A stretch of DNA of 64,000 nt from Phycisphaerales bacterium (lineage in GTDB: Bacteria; Planctomycetota; Phycisphaerae; Phycisphaerales; UBA1924). This document shows, piece by piece, positions 16,990-27,396 of this stretch. The notes beneath the pieces are model-generated. The model was given only the letters and a program-made list of their open reading frames with translations, was not told where the DNA came from and did no database searches. Positions within the stretch are counted from its first letter, which is position 1. Every line of letters starts with the position of its first letter. The DNA lies in the NCBI GenBank assembly GCA_040221175.1, contig JAVJVK010000013.1, forward strand, positions 1-64,000, read 5' to 3'. The position numbers and the translations under genes are program-made.

Positions 16990-18567
16990 CTAGCAGAGCT
17001 GGTATTCGGGCATCGCCGCCACCAGCAGCAGCATATCACGCAGTGCCTCACCATCGCGAGCGCCGCCGCGACGCTCGAGCACGTCCTTCAGCGACGAGAT
17101 CGCATGGGAAGGCGTCCGGCCGAGCGTGTACCGAAGCACGCTCCGAACCGTGTGCTCGTCGTCGCCCGCGCCCAAAGCCTCGCGAAGCTCGGCCATGATC
17201 GCCTCGGGCTCGTAGGGCTGCATGTCGGCCAGGGCGTCGGGGCCGTTGGGCTTACGGCCGGTCAATAGGAACGCCATGGTGTTCTGCCGAACGAACATGG
17301 TGGAGGTGTTGATCCACGCACGACCGCCCGCCCAGCCCGCAACCGAAGGCGGGAAGAACAGGCTCTGCCCCATCAACTCCATCGCGTCCAGCAGGGCCGA
17401 AAGATCCCGCACCGGCGTCCGAAGCTCGCGCACGCCGCCAACGACCAACTCAGCCGGGCTCTTGATCCGCTGTCCGCGCACCGCTTCGCTGTAGAAGTGG
17501 CGGCTGATCAAGAGCTCTCGGAGCAGCGGCTTTACTTCGTACCTCTTTTGCACGAACGTGGATTGCATCTCGTCGAGTACCGCGCCCTGCGCAGGCGAGT
17601 ACTCGCGAGGTTCTTCGGGCAGGCCACCGACGAAGAACTCGTACAGCTTGCGGGTCATGTACACGCTCGTCGCCCGCTGAGCGAGAATAGCCGTGACGAA
17701 CCCGTCGCCGTCGTACTCGCCCGTGCGGCCGAAGATGCGCTTGCGGCCATCGTCGTGGTTCTCGCGGTTCAGCACGAATTCATCGTCGACGAACGTGTAG
17801 CCCGTCAGCGCCCGGGCGCCTTCCTTGATGTCGCTTTCGGAGTAGTTGCCCACGCCCATGGAGAACAACTCCATGAGCTCGCGGGCCAGGTTCTCGTTGG
17901 GCCGGCCCTTGCGGCTGTCGTTATTGTCCAGGTACGCCAGCATGGCCGGATCGCGGATGATCTCGTGCATCAACTGGCCGTAGTTACCCAGCGCATGCTT
18001 GCGGAAGCGCTGGTTCTGCAGGAACATGTGGTAGCTGTCTTCGATCGTGCGGTAGCTCGTGGGGAAGTGCCCATGCCAGAACAGCGTCATCTTCTCTTCC
18101 AGCGGCCGCGGTGTTTCGATCATCCGCGTCAGCCACCACCGCTGGATCTCGCGCATCTGCCGGCGATCCCACACCTGGGCCTGCTGACGCATCGCGCGAA
18201 GGTTGGCCAATGCATCCTCGTCGCGGGCGCGGCGGGCCTGGGCGGCGATGCGCCGCTCTTCCTCGGTGTACGGTCGCATGATGTTGCGGTCGAACAGGTC
18301 GGCCTCGACCGCCGCATCGGGCGCGTCGGGCGTTTCCAGAAGATAGTCCACCGCGCGCTCGGGACCCATGCTTGCAATGGCCGAGATCTGTCCGGGCGTC
18401 CCTCCGAATCCCGCGCGCCACAAGAGATGCCTCGCCTGGTCGAAGCCGAACTCCGAAGCTTCAATCGGCTCCCACACACGGCGAAGGTCCACACGCTCAC
18501 GCCGCTGCCGCTCGGCGAGCGTCTCGGCCCGCGTGTCCTGCTGGGTTCCCTGGTTCTGGCCGGGCAT
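16990..18567 (-). CDS. DUF1800 family protein
   Basis: 525 residues from MPGQNQGTQQ, chosen because GGAG lies 7 bases upstream; an in-frame ATG at 18627 has no good Shine-Dalgarno. Family features include QARHLLWRAGFGGTPGQI, ARELMELFSMGVGNYSESDIKEGARALTG (DUF1800 hallmark with ELFSMG), and RAWINTSTMFVRQNTM near the C-terminus. Many DUF1800 proteins are exported, yet no classical signal peptide is visible from this start. Function is unknown; partner of the DUF1501 protein encoded 32 bp downstream, with which it forms a two-gene operon. Confidence 0.9.
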   Translation of the reverse strand: MPGQNQGTQQDTRAETLAERQRRERVDLRRVWEPIEASEFGFDQARHLLWRAGFGGTPGQISAIASMGPERAVDYLLETPDAPDAAVEADLFDRNIMRPYTEEERRIAAQARRARDEDALANLRAMRQQAQVWDRRQMREIQRWWLTRMIETPRPLEEKMTLFWHGHFPTSYRTIEDSYHMFLQNQRFRKHALGNYGQLMHEIIRDPAMLAYLDNNDSRKGRPNENLARELMELFSMGVGNYSESDIKEGARALTGYTFVDDEFVLNRENHDDGRKRIFGRTGEYDGDGFVTAILAQRATSVYMTRKLYEFFVGGLPEEPREYSPAQGAVLDEMQSTFVQKRYEVKPLLRELLISRHFYSEAVRGQRIKSPAELVVGGVRELRTPVRDLSALLDAMELMGQSLFFPPSVAGWAGGRAWINTSTMFVRQNTMAFLLTGRKPNGPDALADMQPYEPEAIMAELREALGAGDDEHTVRSVLRYTLGRTPSHAISSLKDVLERRGGARDGEALRDMLLLVAAMPEYQLC

Positions 18568-18710
18568 GGTTGTGCTCCACCGTGTGCACGCCGCGCGAAC
18601 GAACCCGTAGCGCCCCACGCCACTCATCGGCCGTCCGCATCAGCCCAACGCAACAACCGGCCCGAGCATTGCACGCCGCCCGACGATACGTAGTCATGCT
18701 GTTGGTGGGT

Positions 18711-20384
18711 TCAGACCGCCGCGGGTTCCACCGCCGGGGACTTCCGCGATGCCAGCACGAGCCCGCCCCACACGATCGCCGCGCTGGTCGTGGCCAGCAG
18801 CAGGGCCCCATTGGCCTGGTGGGCGAACGTGACCAATGCCGTGGCCGCCGGCACGCTCGCAGCGTCCGCTAACTGTTCGGCCGTGGGAACCACTCGCCGC
18901 TCGCCGCCGGTCACCAGGGCAAAAGCCGCCCAGCCCAGGATGAACTGGAGAATCACCGCGGCAAAGAGCAACTTGCCAAGCCGGCCGCACACCCGAGCGC
19001 CGCGGGCATCGCCAGGCTCGCCGCTCTCGCGCGACGGTCCGGAGCCCTGCCCCATCAGCGCAAAGCCCACGACGGCCGCCAGCACGACCACCACGATGGA
19101 GAATCCCATATGCCCGTGCAGCGCCGGGCCCGACCACGACGTGGGCTCGGCGGCCATGCTCCCGTGCCGGTACATCGCCCCCATGATCAACTGCAAGACC
19201 AGCGACACCAGCAGCGCCCACGCGCCCACGCGCACCCAGGCCCGCGGACGATCGATCGATCGCAACGCACGAGCCGCCGGCGAGAGCCAGGCCGCGAACA
19301 TCACCATGGAAGCGAAGTACGCCTGACCGAGCACGCCGTGGATGGTGCCCAGCAGTGGGTTCGCTTCGGTCACTCGGGTGCCGCCAAGCACGCCTTGAGC
19401 GCTCACCATCAGGATGAGCGCCGCGGCCGCCTGTGCAGGCCGATCGGCCCGCAGAGCCAGGAGGAACCACGCCACGCTGGCCACGGCCACCGCCACTGCG
19501 ATGCCTCCGAAGGCCATGCCGCCCAGGTCCTCGGCCATGTGCAGACGAAGCCCCACGACCAGCACCGCCCCCACGAGCACCACCACGGCCACGGACACAG
19601 GCACGTCGAACCGACGCCGGAGCGCCGCGGTCGACCACACAAACACCGCCAGTGCGATGGTGGTGATGCCCACCAGCGAACCAAACAGCCGGTGCGTGTG
19701 TTCGAGGAAGATGCGCGGATCGGCCATGAGCGCAATGGGATACAGGAACATGTTCGCGCCGTACGTGCCCGGCCAGTCCGGCACCGCAAGGCCCGACCCC
19801 GTGCTGGTCACCAGGCCGCCCAGCAGCAGCAGGGGCGCGACGGCCGCGAAGGCCACGATCGCGAATCGCGATGCCCAGTACGCCGCCGGCCGCGTCGGCA
19901 ACGGCCCCTTGATCAGGCTGCCGATGAGCCCGCACACCGCCCCGCCCACCGCGCTCGCCGCCAGGAAGCCCAGCATCGCCACGCCGGCCGAGGGCGTCAG
20001 CCCGGCTGATCCCTGAGCCGGCTCGGCGCCGTCGATGGTCTCGGAAACAAGCGAGCCCATGATCAACAGATTCAGGAGGGCAGCCAGCAAGGCAGTCGCT
20101 CCGCCGGAAGCCCAGCCCAGCCGTCGGCCGCCAAACGCCCCGGCAAGTGCGGACCCGGCCACGATGACCAGCCCCATGCCAGGGCCGGCGATGCTCGCGG
20201 GGAGATCGAGCCATGGCTGATGTCCTATAAGCCATACCAACCACATCGTGATCGCGGTCGCAAAGCCGAGCACGACCGTCGGCCCGACGATCGATCGCGT
20301 CGAAACGCCGGCCGTTTGGTTTTCGATAGCATCGACCGCGGCTGCGGCTGATCCAGTGGCGATGGCGGGCTGGTTGGCGGTCAT
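18711..20384 (-). CDS. ctaA: haem A synthase (COX15/CtaA) with N-terminal membrane extension
   Basis: 557 residues, longer than the usual 300-400. Start backed by GGAG 6 bases upstream. The first about 175 residues add some four TM helices and a loop with no motif I recognise. The CtaA core follows: GGLVTSTGSGLAVPDWP, then FLEHTHRLFGSLVG with the haem-ligating and catalytic EHTHR, and a second helical bundle with GTIHGVLGQAYFA, LHGHMGFSIVV and FAHQANGALLL supplying further His ligands. It oxidises haem O to haem A for the caa3 oxidase encoded 9 kb away. No haem O synthase (CtaB) lies in the window. It is divergent from the act operon and shares its regulatory region. Confidence 0.92.
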   Translation of the reverse strand: MTANQPAIATGSAAAAVDAIENQTAGVSTRSIVGPTVVLGFATAITMWLVWLIGHQPWLDLPASIAGPGMGLVIVAGSALAGAFGGRRLGWASGGATALLAALLNLLIMGSLVSETIDGAEPAQGSAGLTPSAGVAMLGFLAASAVGGAVCGLIGSLIKGPLPTRPAAYWASRFAIVAFAAVAPLLLLGGLVTSTGSGLAVPDWPGTYGANMFLYPIALMADPRIFLEHTHRLFGSLVGITTIALAVFVWSTAALRRRFDVPVSVAVVVLVGAVLVVGLRLHMAEDLGGMAFGGIAVAVAVASVAWFLLALRADRPAQAAAALILMVSAQGVLGGTRVTEANPLLGTIHGVLGQAYFASMVMFAAWLSPAARALRSIDRPRAWVRVGAWALLVSLVLQLIMGAMYRHGSMAAEPTSWSGPALHGHMGFSIVVVVLAAVVGFALMGQGSGPSRESGEPGDARGARVCGRLGKLLFAAVILQFILGWAAFALVTGGERRVVPTAEQLADAASVPAATALVTFAHQANGALLLATTSAAIVWGGLVLASRKSPAVEPAAV

Positions 20385-20399
20385 TGAGACTCCGTCTCA
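20385..20399 (-). promoter_or_regulatory. inverted repeat overlapping the haem A synthase ribosome binding site
   Basis: TGAGAC-TCC-GTCTCA is a perfect 6-bp dyad ending directly at the haem A synthase start codon. On the coding strand the loop and adjoining stem contain the GGAG Shine-Dalgarno. Folded in mRNA it would hide the site; as DNA it could be an operator. Direct from sequence; role inferred. Confidence 0.5.
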
Positions 20400-20410
20400 C
20401 TTTCCGTAAA

Positions 20411-20427
20411 ACAGTACTTTTTTCTGT
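20411..20427. promoter_or_regulatory. 17-bp dyad ACAG-N9-CTGT between haem A synthase and act operon
   Basis: ACAGTACTTTTTTCTGT lies 26 bp from the haem A synthase start and 149 bp before actA. It matches 14 of 17 positions of the dyad at 29577-29593 in front of the cox cluster. A shared operator for terminal-oxidase biogenesis and complex III is the suggested meaning (inference). Confidence 0.5.
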
Positions 20428-20576
20428 CTAAGTGTACGCCGCCGCTGCTTTTTGGGTCGTTCGGTGGGAATATTGGGGCAACGCTGGGCCGAGAGGCCCG
20501 GCGACGCTTGTTTAGGCCCGACGCGGCCGTCCATGGGTGGGCGGGAGCCGCGTGGGGATTGCACGGGAGGCGTCCG

Positions 20577-21302
20577 GTGTCCGTTCGATTCCCCGTCTGG
20601 ATGAACGTGCTGCCCACGGTGGGCGCGATCGGTGGGGCCCTGGGCCTGATCGCCGCCATTTCCATCGTGACGTACTACTTCACGCCCAAGTACTGGGAGG
20701 TGGGTTACATGCCCACCCAGCCAGGCTCGGGCTTCAGCCACCAGATCCACGCCGGCAAGCTCGGCATGGACTGCCGCTATTGCCACACGCACGTGGAGAA
20801 GTCGGCCGAGGCAAACGTGCCCCCCGTGTCGACGTGCATGGGCTGCCACACCGATGGCATGCTCGCGCCGGCGTACGACCCCAAGGAGAAGGTCGAGTTC
20901 GTTCGGACCGCATGGACCGAGGATGCGTCGATTCCCTGGGAGCGCATCCACAAGCTGCCCGACTACGTGCGCAACTTCCCGCACCACGTGCACGTCAACG
21001 CAGGCGTGAGCTGCTACTCGTGCCACGGCCAGATCGAAGCCATGCCCGTGGTCTATCAGGCCGAGGCATTGAGCATGAGCTGGTGCTTGGACTGCCACCG
21101 CGGCATCGGCGACGCCATGGATGGGCACGACGACCCCGCGATGTATCTCGTGCCCCACGACAAGGTCACCGACCTGGAGTGGGTCGAGACCACCTGGCTC
21201 GGTGACATGGCCGGGACTCAGGCCCAGACCGCCAGCGTCCAGGCCGTTCTCGAGGGCATCCGTCAGATGCCCCCGGAGAACTGCGGCGCCTGCCACTACT
21301 AG
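20577..21302 (+). CDS. actA: alternative complex III subunit ActA, pentahaem cytochrome c
   Basis: 241 residues from a GTG start, chosen because GGGAGG sits 6 bases upstream; the earlier in-frame ATG at 20508 has none. One N-terminal TM anchor (residues 11-35) is followed by a periplasmic domain with five CxxCH haem sites (CRYCH 66-70, CMGCH 87-91, CYSCH 146-150, CLDCH 170-174, CGACH 236-240), the number known for ActA of Rhodothermus and Flavobacterium complexes. It takes electrons from the ActB Fe-S chain and hands them to the monohaem subunit or oxidase. First gene of the act operon. Confidence 0.94.
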   Translation: MSVRFPVWMNVLPTVGAIGGALGLIAAISIVTYYFTPKYWEVGYMPTQPGSGFSHQIHAGKLGMDCRYCHTHVEKSAEANVPPVSTCMGCHTDGMLAPAYDPKEKVEFVRTAWTEDASIPWERIHKLPDYVRNFPHHVHVNAGVSCYSCHGQIEAMPVVYQAEALSMSWCLDCHRGIGDAMDGHDDPAMYLVPHDKVTDLEWVETTWLGDMAGTQAQTASVQAVLEGIRQMPPENCGACHY

Positions 21303-21356
21303 TTTCGCTCGAGATCGCCCTGCCCGAATCAGGCTTGCCAGCCGGAGAACAACCGC

Positions 21357-24300
21357 ATGGCAGAGAAGACCATCGACCAGTGCCCCTCGACCCGCGGCAA
21401 GCGCGAGGTCGACCACGCACCCAGGAAGCTCGCTCAATCGTCCGGCCGCGCCGTGTGGCGCAGTGCCGACGAGTTCGTCGACAAGCCCGAGTTCCGCGAA
21501 TGGCTGCATCGCGAGTTTCCCGCGCGCGCCAGTGAACTTCTGGAAGGTTCGCGTCGAGACTTCCTGAAGGTCATGGGCGCCTCGCTGGCGCTCGCCGGCG
21601 CCGCCACCATTCCCGGCTGCCGCCGCCCCGAGCACACGATCATGCCCTACTCGCGTGAGGTGCCCGAGGATCAGGTCCCCGGCCGCGCGAAGTACTACGC
21701 CACCGCCATGCCCCTGCCCGGGGGCGGAGCCGAGGGCCTGCTGGTCGAGACGCACGAGGGCCGCCCGACCAAGATCGAGGGCAATCCGCTGCACCCGATC
21801 AACCAGGGCCGTTCGAGCGTGTGGTCGCAGGCCAGCGTGCTGGACATGTACGACCCCTATCGCCTGATGCAGGTGACCTACGACAACCCCGCCCGAGGCC
21901 CGCTGCAGGCAACGTGGGATGACTTCGGCGTCTGGGCGCGCAGCAACGATGGCTTTGCGCGGTACGACGCCACCGGCGGGCGCGGCCTGGCGTTCGTCGC
22001 CGGCAAGCAGACCAGCCCCAGCCGCGATGCGATGCGCGACGCGGTCAAGAACCGTTGGCCCAACGCCCGGTGGATCGCCTACGAGCCACTGGAGAATCCC
22101 AACGCCGTCGAGGCGACGCGCCTGGCCTTCGGCCAGCCGATGACCCAGGAATTGCGCCTCGAGAACGCCAAGCGGATGGTGTTCGTGCAGTGCGATCCGG
22201 CATACGAGGACAATGACGCCCTGCGCAGCGCTCGCGGCATGATGGCCCATCGAGCTCCGATGAAGGCCAAGGACGACAGCGGCGCCCCCATCGACATGAG
22301 CCGCATCTACGCCGTCGAGGGCTCGCTCACCGTCACGGGTGGCAAGGCCGACCATCGCATGCGGCTGGCGCCCTCGCTGCAGCCCGCGTTCGTGGTGGCC
22401 CTCGCCCGGGCGCTCATGGCCGAGCTGGGCGGCGACGCTGGCATCCGCGCCGCGCTCGACGCGGTGCCCACGCCCCAGGGCGTGACGCTCAACGACGTGT
22501 GGATCCGCGAGTGTGCCGCCGACCTGGCCGCCCACCGCAATGAATCGATCGTGCTCGTGGGCGCGTCGCTGCCCCTGGGCGTGCACGCGCTGGCTCATGC
22601 CATGAACGCCGCTCTGGGCGCCGTCGGGCCGGTCGTCCGCTATCGCCCGATGGCCGCCGACCTGGCCGCCAACGGCCATGCCGACCTGGTGTCGCTCGCC
22701 CAGGCGATGGACGCCGGGCAGATCAGCACCGTGGTGTGCCTGAACACCAACCCGGTGTACGACGCGCCCGCCGAGGCACGCTTTGCCGAGCGGTTCGCCA
22801 AGGTGCCCACCCGGGTGACCCTGAGCGTGCAGGACACCGAAACGGCCGCCGCGTCGACGTGGCGCCTCAACGGCACGCACTACCTCGAACAGTGGGGCGA
22901 CGTCGTCGCCGCCGATGGCACACTGAGCGTTGTCCAGCCCATGGTCGCGCCGCTGTACTTCGGCAAGAGCGAGATCGAGTTGCTGGCCTTCCTCGCCGGC
23001 GAGACCTTCGAAGAAGAAGCCCGACTGACGCACCTCGAAGAAACGGCGCGCAAGCATGGCGCCGTCGTGGTCGACGGACAGGACGGCCCCACGCGGATGG
23101 GCAACGCCGACGACGTCTTCCCCGAAGACGCGGCGTCGGACGAGGGCGGCAGCGACCTGCCCACGTGGCCTGATGGCCACCACATCGTGCGTGCCGTGTG
23201 GCGCAGCGTGATGCGGGAGCGCTTCGGCGTCTCGGCTCGCGGTGAGTTCGAAAAGCGCTGGCGCCGGGCTCTGCACGACGGTCTGGTTGCCAATTCGGCC
23301 ACGCCTGCGCGTACGCCCACGACCAACCTGGGCAATCTGGCCGATGCCGTTCGAACCATCCGCCTGACCGCCGCGCCCGCGGCCGAGTCGATGGACGTGC
23401 TGTTCACTCCGGGTCGAACCCTCGATGGCCGGTTTGCCAGCAACGCGTGGCTGCAGGAGCTGCCCGACATCGGCAGCATGACGACGTGGGACAACCCCGC
23501 CCTCATCAGCCCGGGCACCGCCCGCAAGATGGGCTTGGTGCCCGGCGGCGACAACCCCAAGCACGTCTACCTGCGCGAGCACACCACGGGCAAGATGGTC
23601 CGCCTGAACGTGGGCGGCCGCGAACTGGAACTGCCCGTGTGGATCTGCCCGGGCCTGGCCGACGACACCGTCGTCCTGCGGCTTGGCTATGGCCGCACTC
23701 GCGGCGGCGCGATCGCCGAGGGCGCCGGCTTCGACACCTACAAGCTTCGCGAAGCCGGGCAGTACGCGGCCATGGGCGCCGAGATGCAGCGCGTGCCGGG
23801 CGACTACTGGATCGCCAGCACCCAGAACCACTGGTCGCTCGAAGGCCGCACGGAGATCGTCCGTCGCGTCGAGCTGCCCGCGTGGCAGAAGTACGGCGAC
23901 CTGAAGATCGACTACACCGACGAGTACGAACTCGCCCAGAGCGAGCTGAACTTCGCCGAGCAGCTCGGCACGGTCAGCCACGCGCCGCCGAACCAGTCGA
24001 TCTACGAGAACCCGATGAACGAGAGCACGGGCGATCCCGCCCCGGGCTCGACGTACAGCAAGAGCCCGCAGTGGGGCATGACCATCGACATGGGCTCGTG
24101 CATCGGCTGCGGCGTGTGCACCATCGCCTGCCAGAGCGAGAACAACATCCCCGTCGTCGGCAAGCAGGAAGTGGCCAAGGGTCGCGAGATGACGTGGATC
24201 CGCGTCGACCGCTACTTCGTGGGCGATGAGCTCAACGAGCCCGAGGAGATCCTGCACCAGCCGGTGGCCTGCGTGCACTGCGAGAACGCGCCGTGCGAGA

Positions 24301-25148
24301 CGGTGTGCCCGGTGAACGCCACCGTGCACGGCCCCGAAGGCCACAACTACATGGTCTACAACCGCTGCATCGGCACGCGGTATTGTGCGAACAACTGCCC
24401 CTATAAGGTGCGCCGGTTCAATTTCTTCGATTATGCCACCAAGCGTCTTGAAGGCGGGCTGAACGAGGAGACCAGCCGAGCCACCGGCGGCATCTTCGAC
24501 GACAAGCTGCCGCCCAACCAGCACTTCATTCCGCCGCGGCTGCGTGCAAAACTCACCGAAATCGAGAAGATGGGCAAGAATCCGAACGTCACCGTCCGCT
24601 CGCGCGGCGTGATGGAGAAGTGCACCTACTGCATCCAGCGCACGAACAACGCCAAGATCGAGACCAAGCTCAAGGGCCTCGAGAACGTGCCCGAGGGCTT
24701 CGTGCAGACGGCCTGCCAGCAGGCCTGCCCCACCGGCGCCATCGTCTTCGGCGACATCCTGGATCCGGAGAGCGCCGTCACCAAGACGCGCGAGAGCGGG
24801 CGCAACTACGCGGTGCTGGGCTACCTCAACACTCGCCCACGCACGACGCACCTCATGGCGGTCTACAACCCAAACCCCGAGATCCTCAAGGAACTCGACA
24901 AGGACCGATACAAGTATCTCGACTGGCACCCGCACGACGTCAAGTGGGTCAAGAAGGGCCTGGAGCCCCACTACCAGCACATGGACGAGCACGGCCATGG
25001 CGATGGTCACGATGGCGACCACGGCGGCGAACCGCACGCACGCCGGGGCGCCAGTTTCATCGATCTCGACCGGCGTGACGAGGACGCCGGCTACGCCCTC
25101 AGCCTGAAGGTGCTCAAGGGTGCGATGCCCCAGGGAGGCCTGCTGTGA
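21357..25148 (+). CDS. actB: alternative complex III subunit ActB, fused molybdopterin-like and Fe-S protein
   Basis: 1263 residues; GGAG precedes the ATG. A Tat-like motif [19 protein letters not shown] lies at about residues 65-85, internal as usual for ActB. Residues about 100-860 are a molybdopterin-oxidoreductase fold (B1), which in ACIII carries no molybdenum. Residues about 905-1110 are the B2 ferredoxin part: [39 protein letters not shown] and CTYCIQR...CQQACP supply Cys for four clusters. A His-rich tail follows. It links quinol oxidation in ActC to the haems of ActA. The stop overlaps the actC GTG by four bases. Confidence 0.94.
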   Translation: MAEKTIDQCPSTRGKREVDHAPRKLAQSSGRAVWRSADEFVDKPEFREWLHREFPARASELLEGSRRDFLKVMGASLALAGAATIPGCRRPEHTIMPYSREVPEDQVPGRAKYYATAMPLPGGGAEGLLVETHEGRPTKIEGNPLHPINQGRSSVWSQASVLDMYDPYRLMQVTYDNPARGPLQATWDDFGVWARSNDGFARYDATGGRGLAFVAGKQTSPSRDAMRDAVKNRWPNARWIAYEPLENPNAVEATRLAFGQPMTQELRLENAKRMVFVQCDPAYEDNDALRSARGMMAHRAPMKAKDDSGAPIDMSRIYAVEGSLTVTGGKADHRMRLAPSLQPAFVVALARALMAELGGDAGIRAALDAVPTPQGVTLNDVWIRECAADLAAHRNESIVLVGASLPLGVHALAHAMNAALGAVGPVVRYRPMAADLAANGHADLVSLAQAMDAGQISTVVCLNTNPVYDAPAEARFAERFAKVPTRVTLSVQDTETAAASTWRLNGTHYLEQWGDVVAADGTLSVVQPMVAPLYFGKSEIELLAFLAGETFEEEARLTHLEETARKHGAVVVDGQDGPTRMGNADDVFPEDAASDEGGSDLPTWPDGHHIVRAVWRSVMRERFGVSARGEFEKRWRRALHDGLVANSATPARTPTTNLGNLADAVRTIRLTAAPAAESMDVLFTPGRTLDGRFASNAWLQELPDIGSMTTWDNPALISPGTARKMGLVPGGDNPKHVYLREHTTGKMVRLNVGGRELELPVWICPGLADDTVVLRLGYGRTRGGAIAEGAGFDTYKLREAGQYAAMGAEMQRVPGDYWIASTQNHWSLEGRTEIVRRVELPAWQKYGDLKIDYTDEYELAQSELNFAEQLGTVSHAPPNQSIYENPMNESTGDPAPGSTYSKSPQWGMTIDMGSCIGCGVCTIACQSENNIPVVGKQEVAKGREMTWIRVDRYFVGDELNEPEEILHQPVACVHCENAPCETVCPVNATVHGPEGHNYMVYNRCIGTRYCANNCPYKVRRFNFFDYATKRLEGGLNEETSRATGGIFDDKLPPNQHFIPPRLRAKLTEIEKMGKNPNVTVRSRGVMEKCTYCIQRTNNAKIETKLKGLENVPEGFVQTACQQACPTGAIVFGDILDPESAVTKTRESGRNYAVLGYLNTRPRTTHLMAVYNPNPEILKELDKDRYKYLDWHPHDVKWVKKGLEPHYQHMDEHGHGDGHDGDHGGEPHARRGASFIDLDRRDEDAGYALSLKVLKGAMPQGGLL

Positions 25149-26806
25149 GCCAACTTCCTCCGGACCAACGCACGAGCGAACGACTGGCGGGCCGCGCGCC
25201 CGAGGCTTCGGGCTTCGCGCCCGAACCGGGCAGCGGCGACGGCTCGCTAACCGAGGACCCGTCCTATCGCGCTCCCCTGGTGCTGAACAACCGCTCGGTC
25301 CACGAGATCACCGAGATCGTCTGCGGGTATGCCGAGAAGGCGCCCGGCCGCTGGTGGCTGCCGCTGTTCGGCCTGGCCGCCAGCATCGCGGGCATGGGCC
25401 AGTTGATGATCCTTTACCTGATCATCACGGGCGTGGGCGTCTGGGGCCTGACCAACCAGGTCGACTGGGCGTGGGACATCACCAACTTCGTGTTCTGGAT
25501 CGGCATCGGCCACGCCGGGACGCTGATCTCGGCCATCCTCTGCCTCTTCAAGCAGCAGTGGCGTACGGCGGTGAACCGCTCTGCCGAGGCCATGACCATC
25601 TTCGCGGTAATCTGCGCGGGCATCTTCCCGGGCATCCACGTCGGCCGGGCCTGGATGGCCTGGTTCCTGGCCCCGGTGCCCAACAGCAACTGGATCTGGC
25701 CCAACTTCCGTAGTCCGCTGCTGTGGGACGTGTTCGCGGTGAGCACCTACGCCACCGTGTCGCTGCTCTTCTGGTTCATGGGCATGATTCCCGACCTGGC
25801 CACCCTGCGTGACCGGGCCGACCTTCGACTCTTGAAGGACCCGCACCAGCCTCGCCTTCCCTTCACGCCCTTTAAGCCCGACACGCTGCGGTCGTTCATC
25901 TACGGCTTCCTCTCGCTTGGCTGGCGCAACTCGAGCCGGCATTGGATGCGGTACGAGAAGGCCTACATCCTGCTGGCCGGCCTGTCGACGCCGCTGGTGC
26001 TCAGCGTGCACTCGATCGTGTCGTTCGACTTTGCGACCTCGATCCTGCCTGGATGGCACACGACGATCTTCCCGCCTTACTTCGTGGCTGGCGCCGTGTT
26101 CGGCGGGTTCGCCATGGTGCTGTTCCTGCTGATCCCCGCTCGCGAGTTGTTCCCCAACATGAAGGACCTGCTCACCCTCCGCCACCTGGAGAACATGAGC
26201 AAGATCCTGCTGCTTACGGGCATGCTGGTGGGCTTTGCCTACGCGATGGAGTTCTTCATCGCCTGGTACGGCGGCAACGACTTCGAGTACTCGGTCTTTG
26301 CCTTCAACCGCGCGTTGCCCCTCTGGCTGCACGAAGATGGCGCTCCGTACTGGTGGGCCTACTGGACCATGATCTCCTGCAACGTGCTCAGCCCTCAGCT
26401 CTTCTGGGTCAAGGCGTTGCGTCGCAACCCGATCGTGATCTGGATCGTCGCGCTGCTGGTGACCATCGGCATGTGGTTCGAGCGCTTCGTGATCATCGTC
26501 ACCAGCCTCCACCGGGCCTTCATTCCCGGCGAGTGGCACATGTTCTACCCCACCTGGGTCGACATCCTCACCTTCGTGGGCTCGTGCGGTATCTTCATGA
26601 CGCTCTTCCTGCTCTTCCTGCGATTCCTTCCGATCTTCCCGATCGCCGAGATCAAGGCCATCCTGCCCGAGGCCGACCCGCATGGGCACGGCCATGGGCA
26701 CGGCCACGGACACAACCAGGCGCACGGCCCGGGCTCGGGCGGCGTGGGCCACGGCACGAACGAACCCGACACTTCCGCCCCCAGCACCGAAGGGGAGGGA
26801 CACTGA
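25145..26806 (+). CDS. actC: alternative complex III subunit ActC, NrfD/PsrC-type quinol-binding membrane protein
   Basis: 553 residues with GTG start coupled to actB. About ten TM helices run between residues 80 and 500 (for example [36 protein letters not shown]). [11 protein letters not shown] and the following [20 protein letters not shown] are NrfD-family signatures near the quinone site. The C-terminus is His/Gly-rich (a run of HGHG repeats), an oddity that may bind metal or be a linker. ActC oxidises menaquinol or ubiquinol and is paired with ActF, its paralogue. Stop is one base before the actD ATG. Confidence 0.94.
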   Translation: MSQLPPDQRTSERLAGRAPEASGFAPEPGSGDGSLTEDPSYRAPLVLNNRSVHEITEIVCGYAEKAPGRWWLPLFGLAASIAGMGQLMILYLIITGVGVWGLTNQVDWAWDITNFVFWIGIGHAGTLISAILCLFKQQWRTAVNRSAEAMTIFAVICAGIFPGIHVGRAWMAWFLAPVPNSNWIWPNFRSPLLWDVFAVSTYATVSLLFWFMGMIPDLATLRDRADLRLLKDPHQPRLPFTPFKPDTLRSFIYGFLSLGWRNSSRHWMRYEKAYILLAGLSTPLVLSVHSIVSFDFATSILPGWHTTIFPPYFVAGAVFGGFAMVLFLLIPARELFPNMKDLLTLRHLENMSKILLLTGMLVGFAYAMEFFIAWYGGNDFEYSVFAFNRALPLWLHEDGAPYWWAYWTMISCNVLSPQLFWVKALRRNPIVIWIVALLVTIGMWFERFVIIVTSLHRAFIPGEWHMFYPTWVDILTFVGSCGIFMTLFLLFLRFLPIFPIAEIKAILPEADPHGHGHGHGHGHNQAHGPGSGGVGHGTNEPDTSAPSTEGEGH

Positions 26807-26807
26807 T

Positions 26808-27392
26808 ATGGGCATCCTCGGACTTCCATCCCGTCCCGATCACGGATTCCGCACGCCCGAGGGCGGCGTCGTCCACGGCATCATGGCCGAGTTCGCCTCG
26901 TCCGCCGACGTCTACCACGCCGCCGAGCAGGTCCGCGATGCGGGCTTCAAGAAGTGGGACGTGTTCGCGTCGTTCCCGATCCACGGCATCGATGAAGCCA
27001 TGGGCATGAAGCGCACCAAGCTGCCGCTCATCGTGGCAGGCGGCGCCATCACGGGCATCACCGTGGCCCTTGCCATGCAGTACTGGATGAGCGGCGTCGA
27101 TTATCCGCTCGTCGTCCAAGGCAAGCCGTACGCCGCGTGGGAGCCGTTCGTGCCCATCACCTTCGAACTGGGCGTGCTCTTCTCGGCGTTCGCGTCGCTC
27201 ATCGGCATGCTGGCGCTCAATGGCCTGCCGCGATGGAACCACCCGCTGCTCAAGAACGAGCGCTTCCTGCGCGTCAGCGACGACAAGTTCGTCATCGTCA
27301 TCGAGGCTGGCGATCCCAAGTTCCAGGGCTCCGACACCGTCGCGATGCTCGAAGAGATCGGCGCCACCCACGTCGAGTTGGTGGAGGAATAA
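26808..27392 (+). CDS. actD: alternative complex III subunit ActD (DUF3341)
   Basis: 194 residues; AGGGGAGGG precedes the ATG. The soluble N-terminal part (HGIMAEFASSADVYHAAEQVRDAGFKKWDVF cut into an alpha-beta fold) and FPIHGIDEAMG are DUF3341 signatures. Two TM helices follow at about residues 72-92 and 118-140, and the tail DDKFVIVIEAGDPKF...LEEIGA completes the family. ActD caps the complex at the membrane without a cofactor. It sits between actC and actE as in Rhodothermus-type operons. Confidence 0.93.
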   Translation: MGILGLPSRPDHGFRTPEGGVVHGIMAEFASSADVYHAAEQVRDAGFKKWDVFASFPIHGIDEAMGMKRTKLPLIVAGGAITGITVALAMQYWMSGVDYPLVVQGKPYAAWEPFVPITFELGVLFSAFASLIGMLALNGLPRWNHPLLKNERFLRVSDDKFVIVIEAGDPKFQGSDTVAMLEEIGATHVELVEE

Positions 27393-27396
27393 GCAC

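Noticed and set aside
16990-18567. DUF1800 gene as truncated because no signal peptide is seen
   Set aside because: Length and both family ends are complete; lack of a signal is noted rather than taken as truncation.
20508-20576. Upstream ATG extension of actA
   Set aside because: It adds 23 residues before the membrane anchor and has no ribosome binding site, whereas the GTG at 20577 has GGGAGG at ideal spacing.
20397-25037. Antisense open frame of 1546 codons opposite the act operon
   Set aside because: It mirrors actA-actB codon structure, gives a His/Gly/Ala/Val-rich product without domains, and is explained by high GC at third positions.
21357-25148. Active molybdenum enzyme for the ActB N-terminal domain
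   Set aside because: The act gene order and the fused Fe-S part identify ActB, whose molybdopterin-like domain is known to carry no Mo cofactor.
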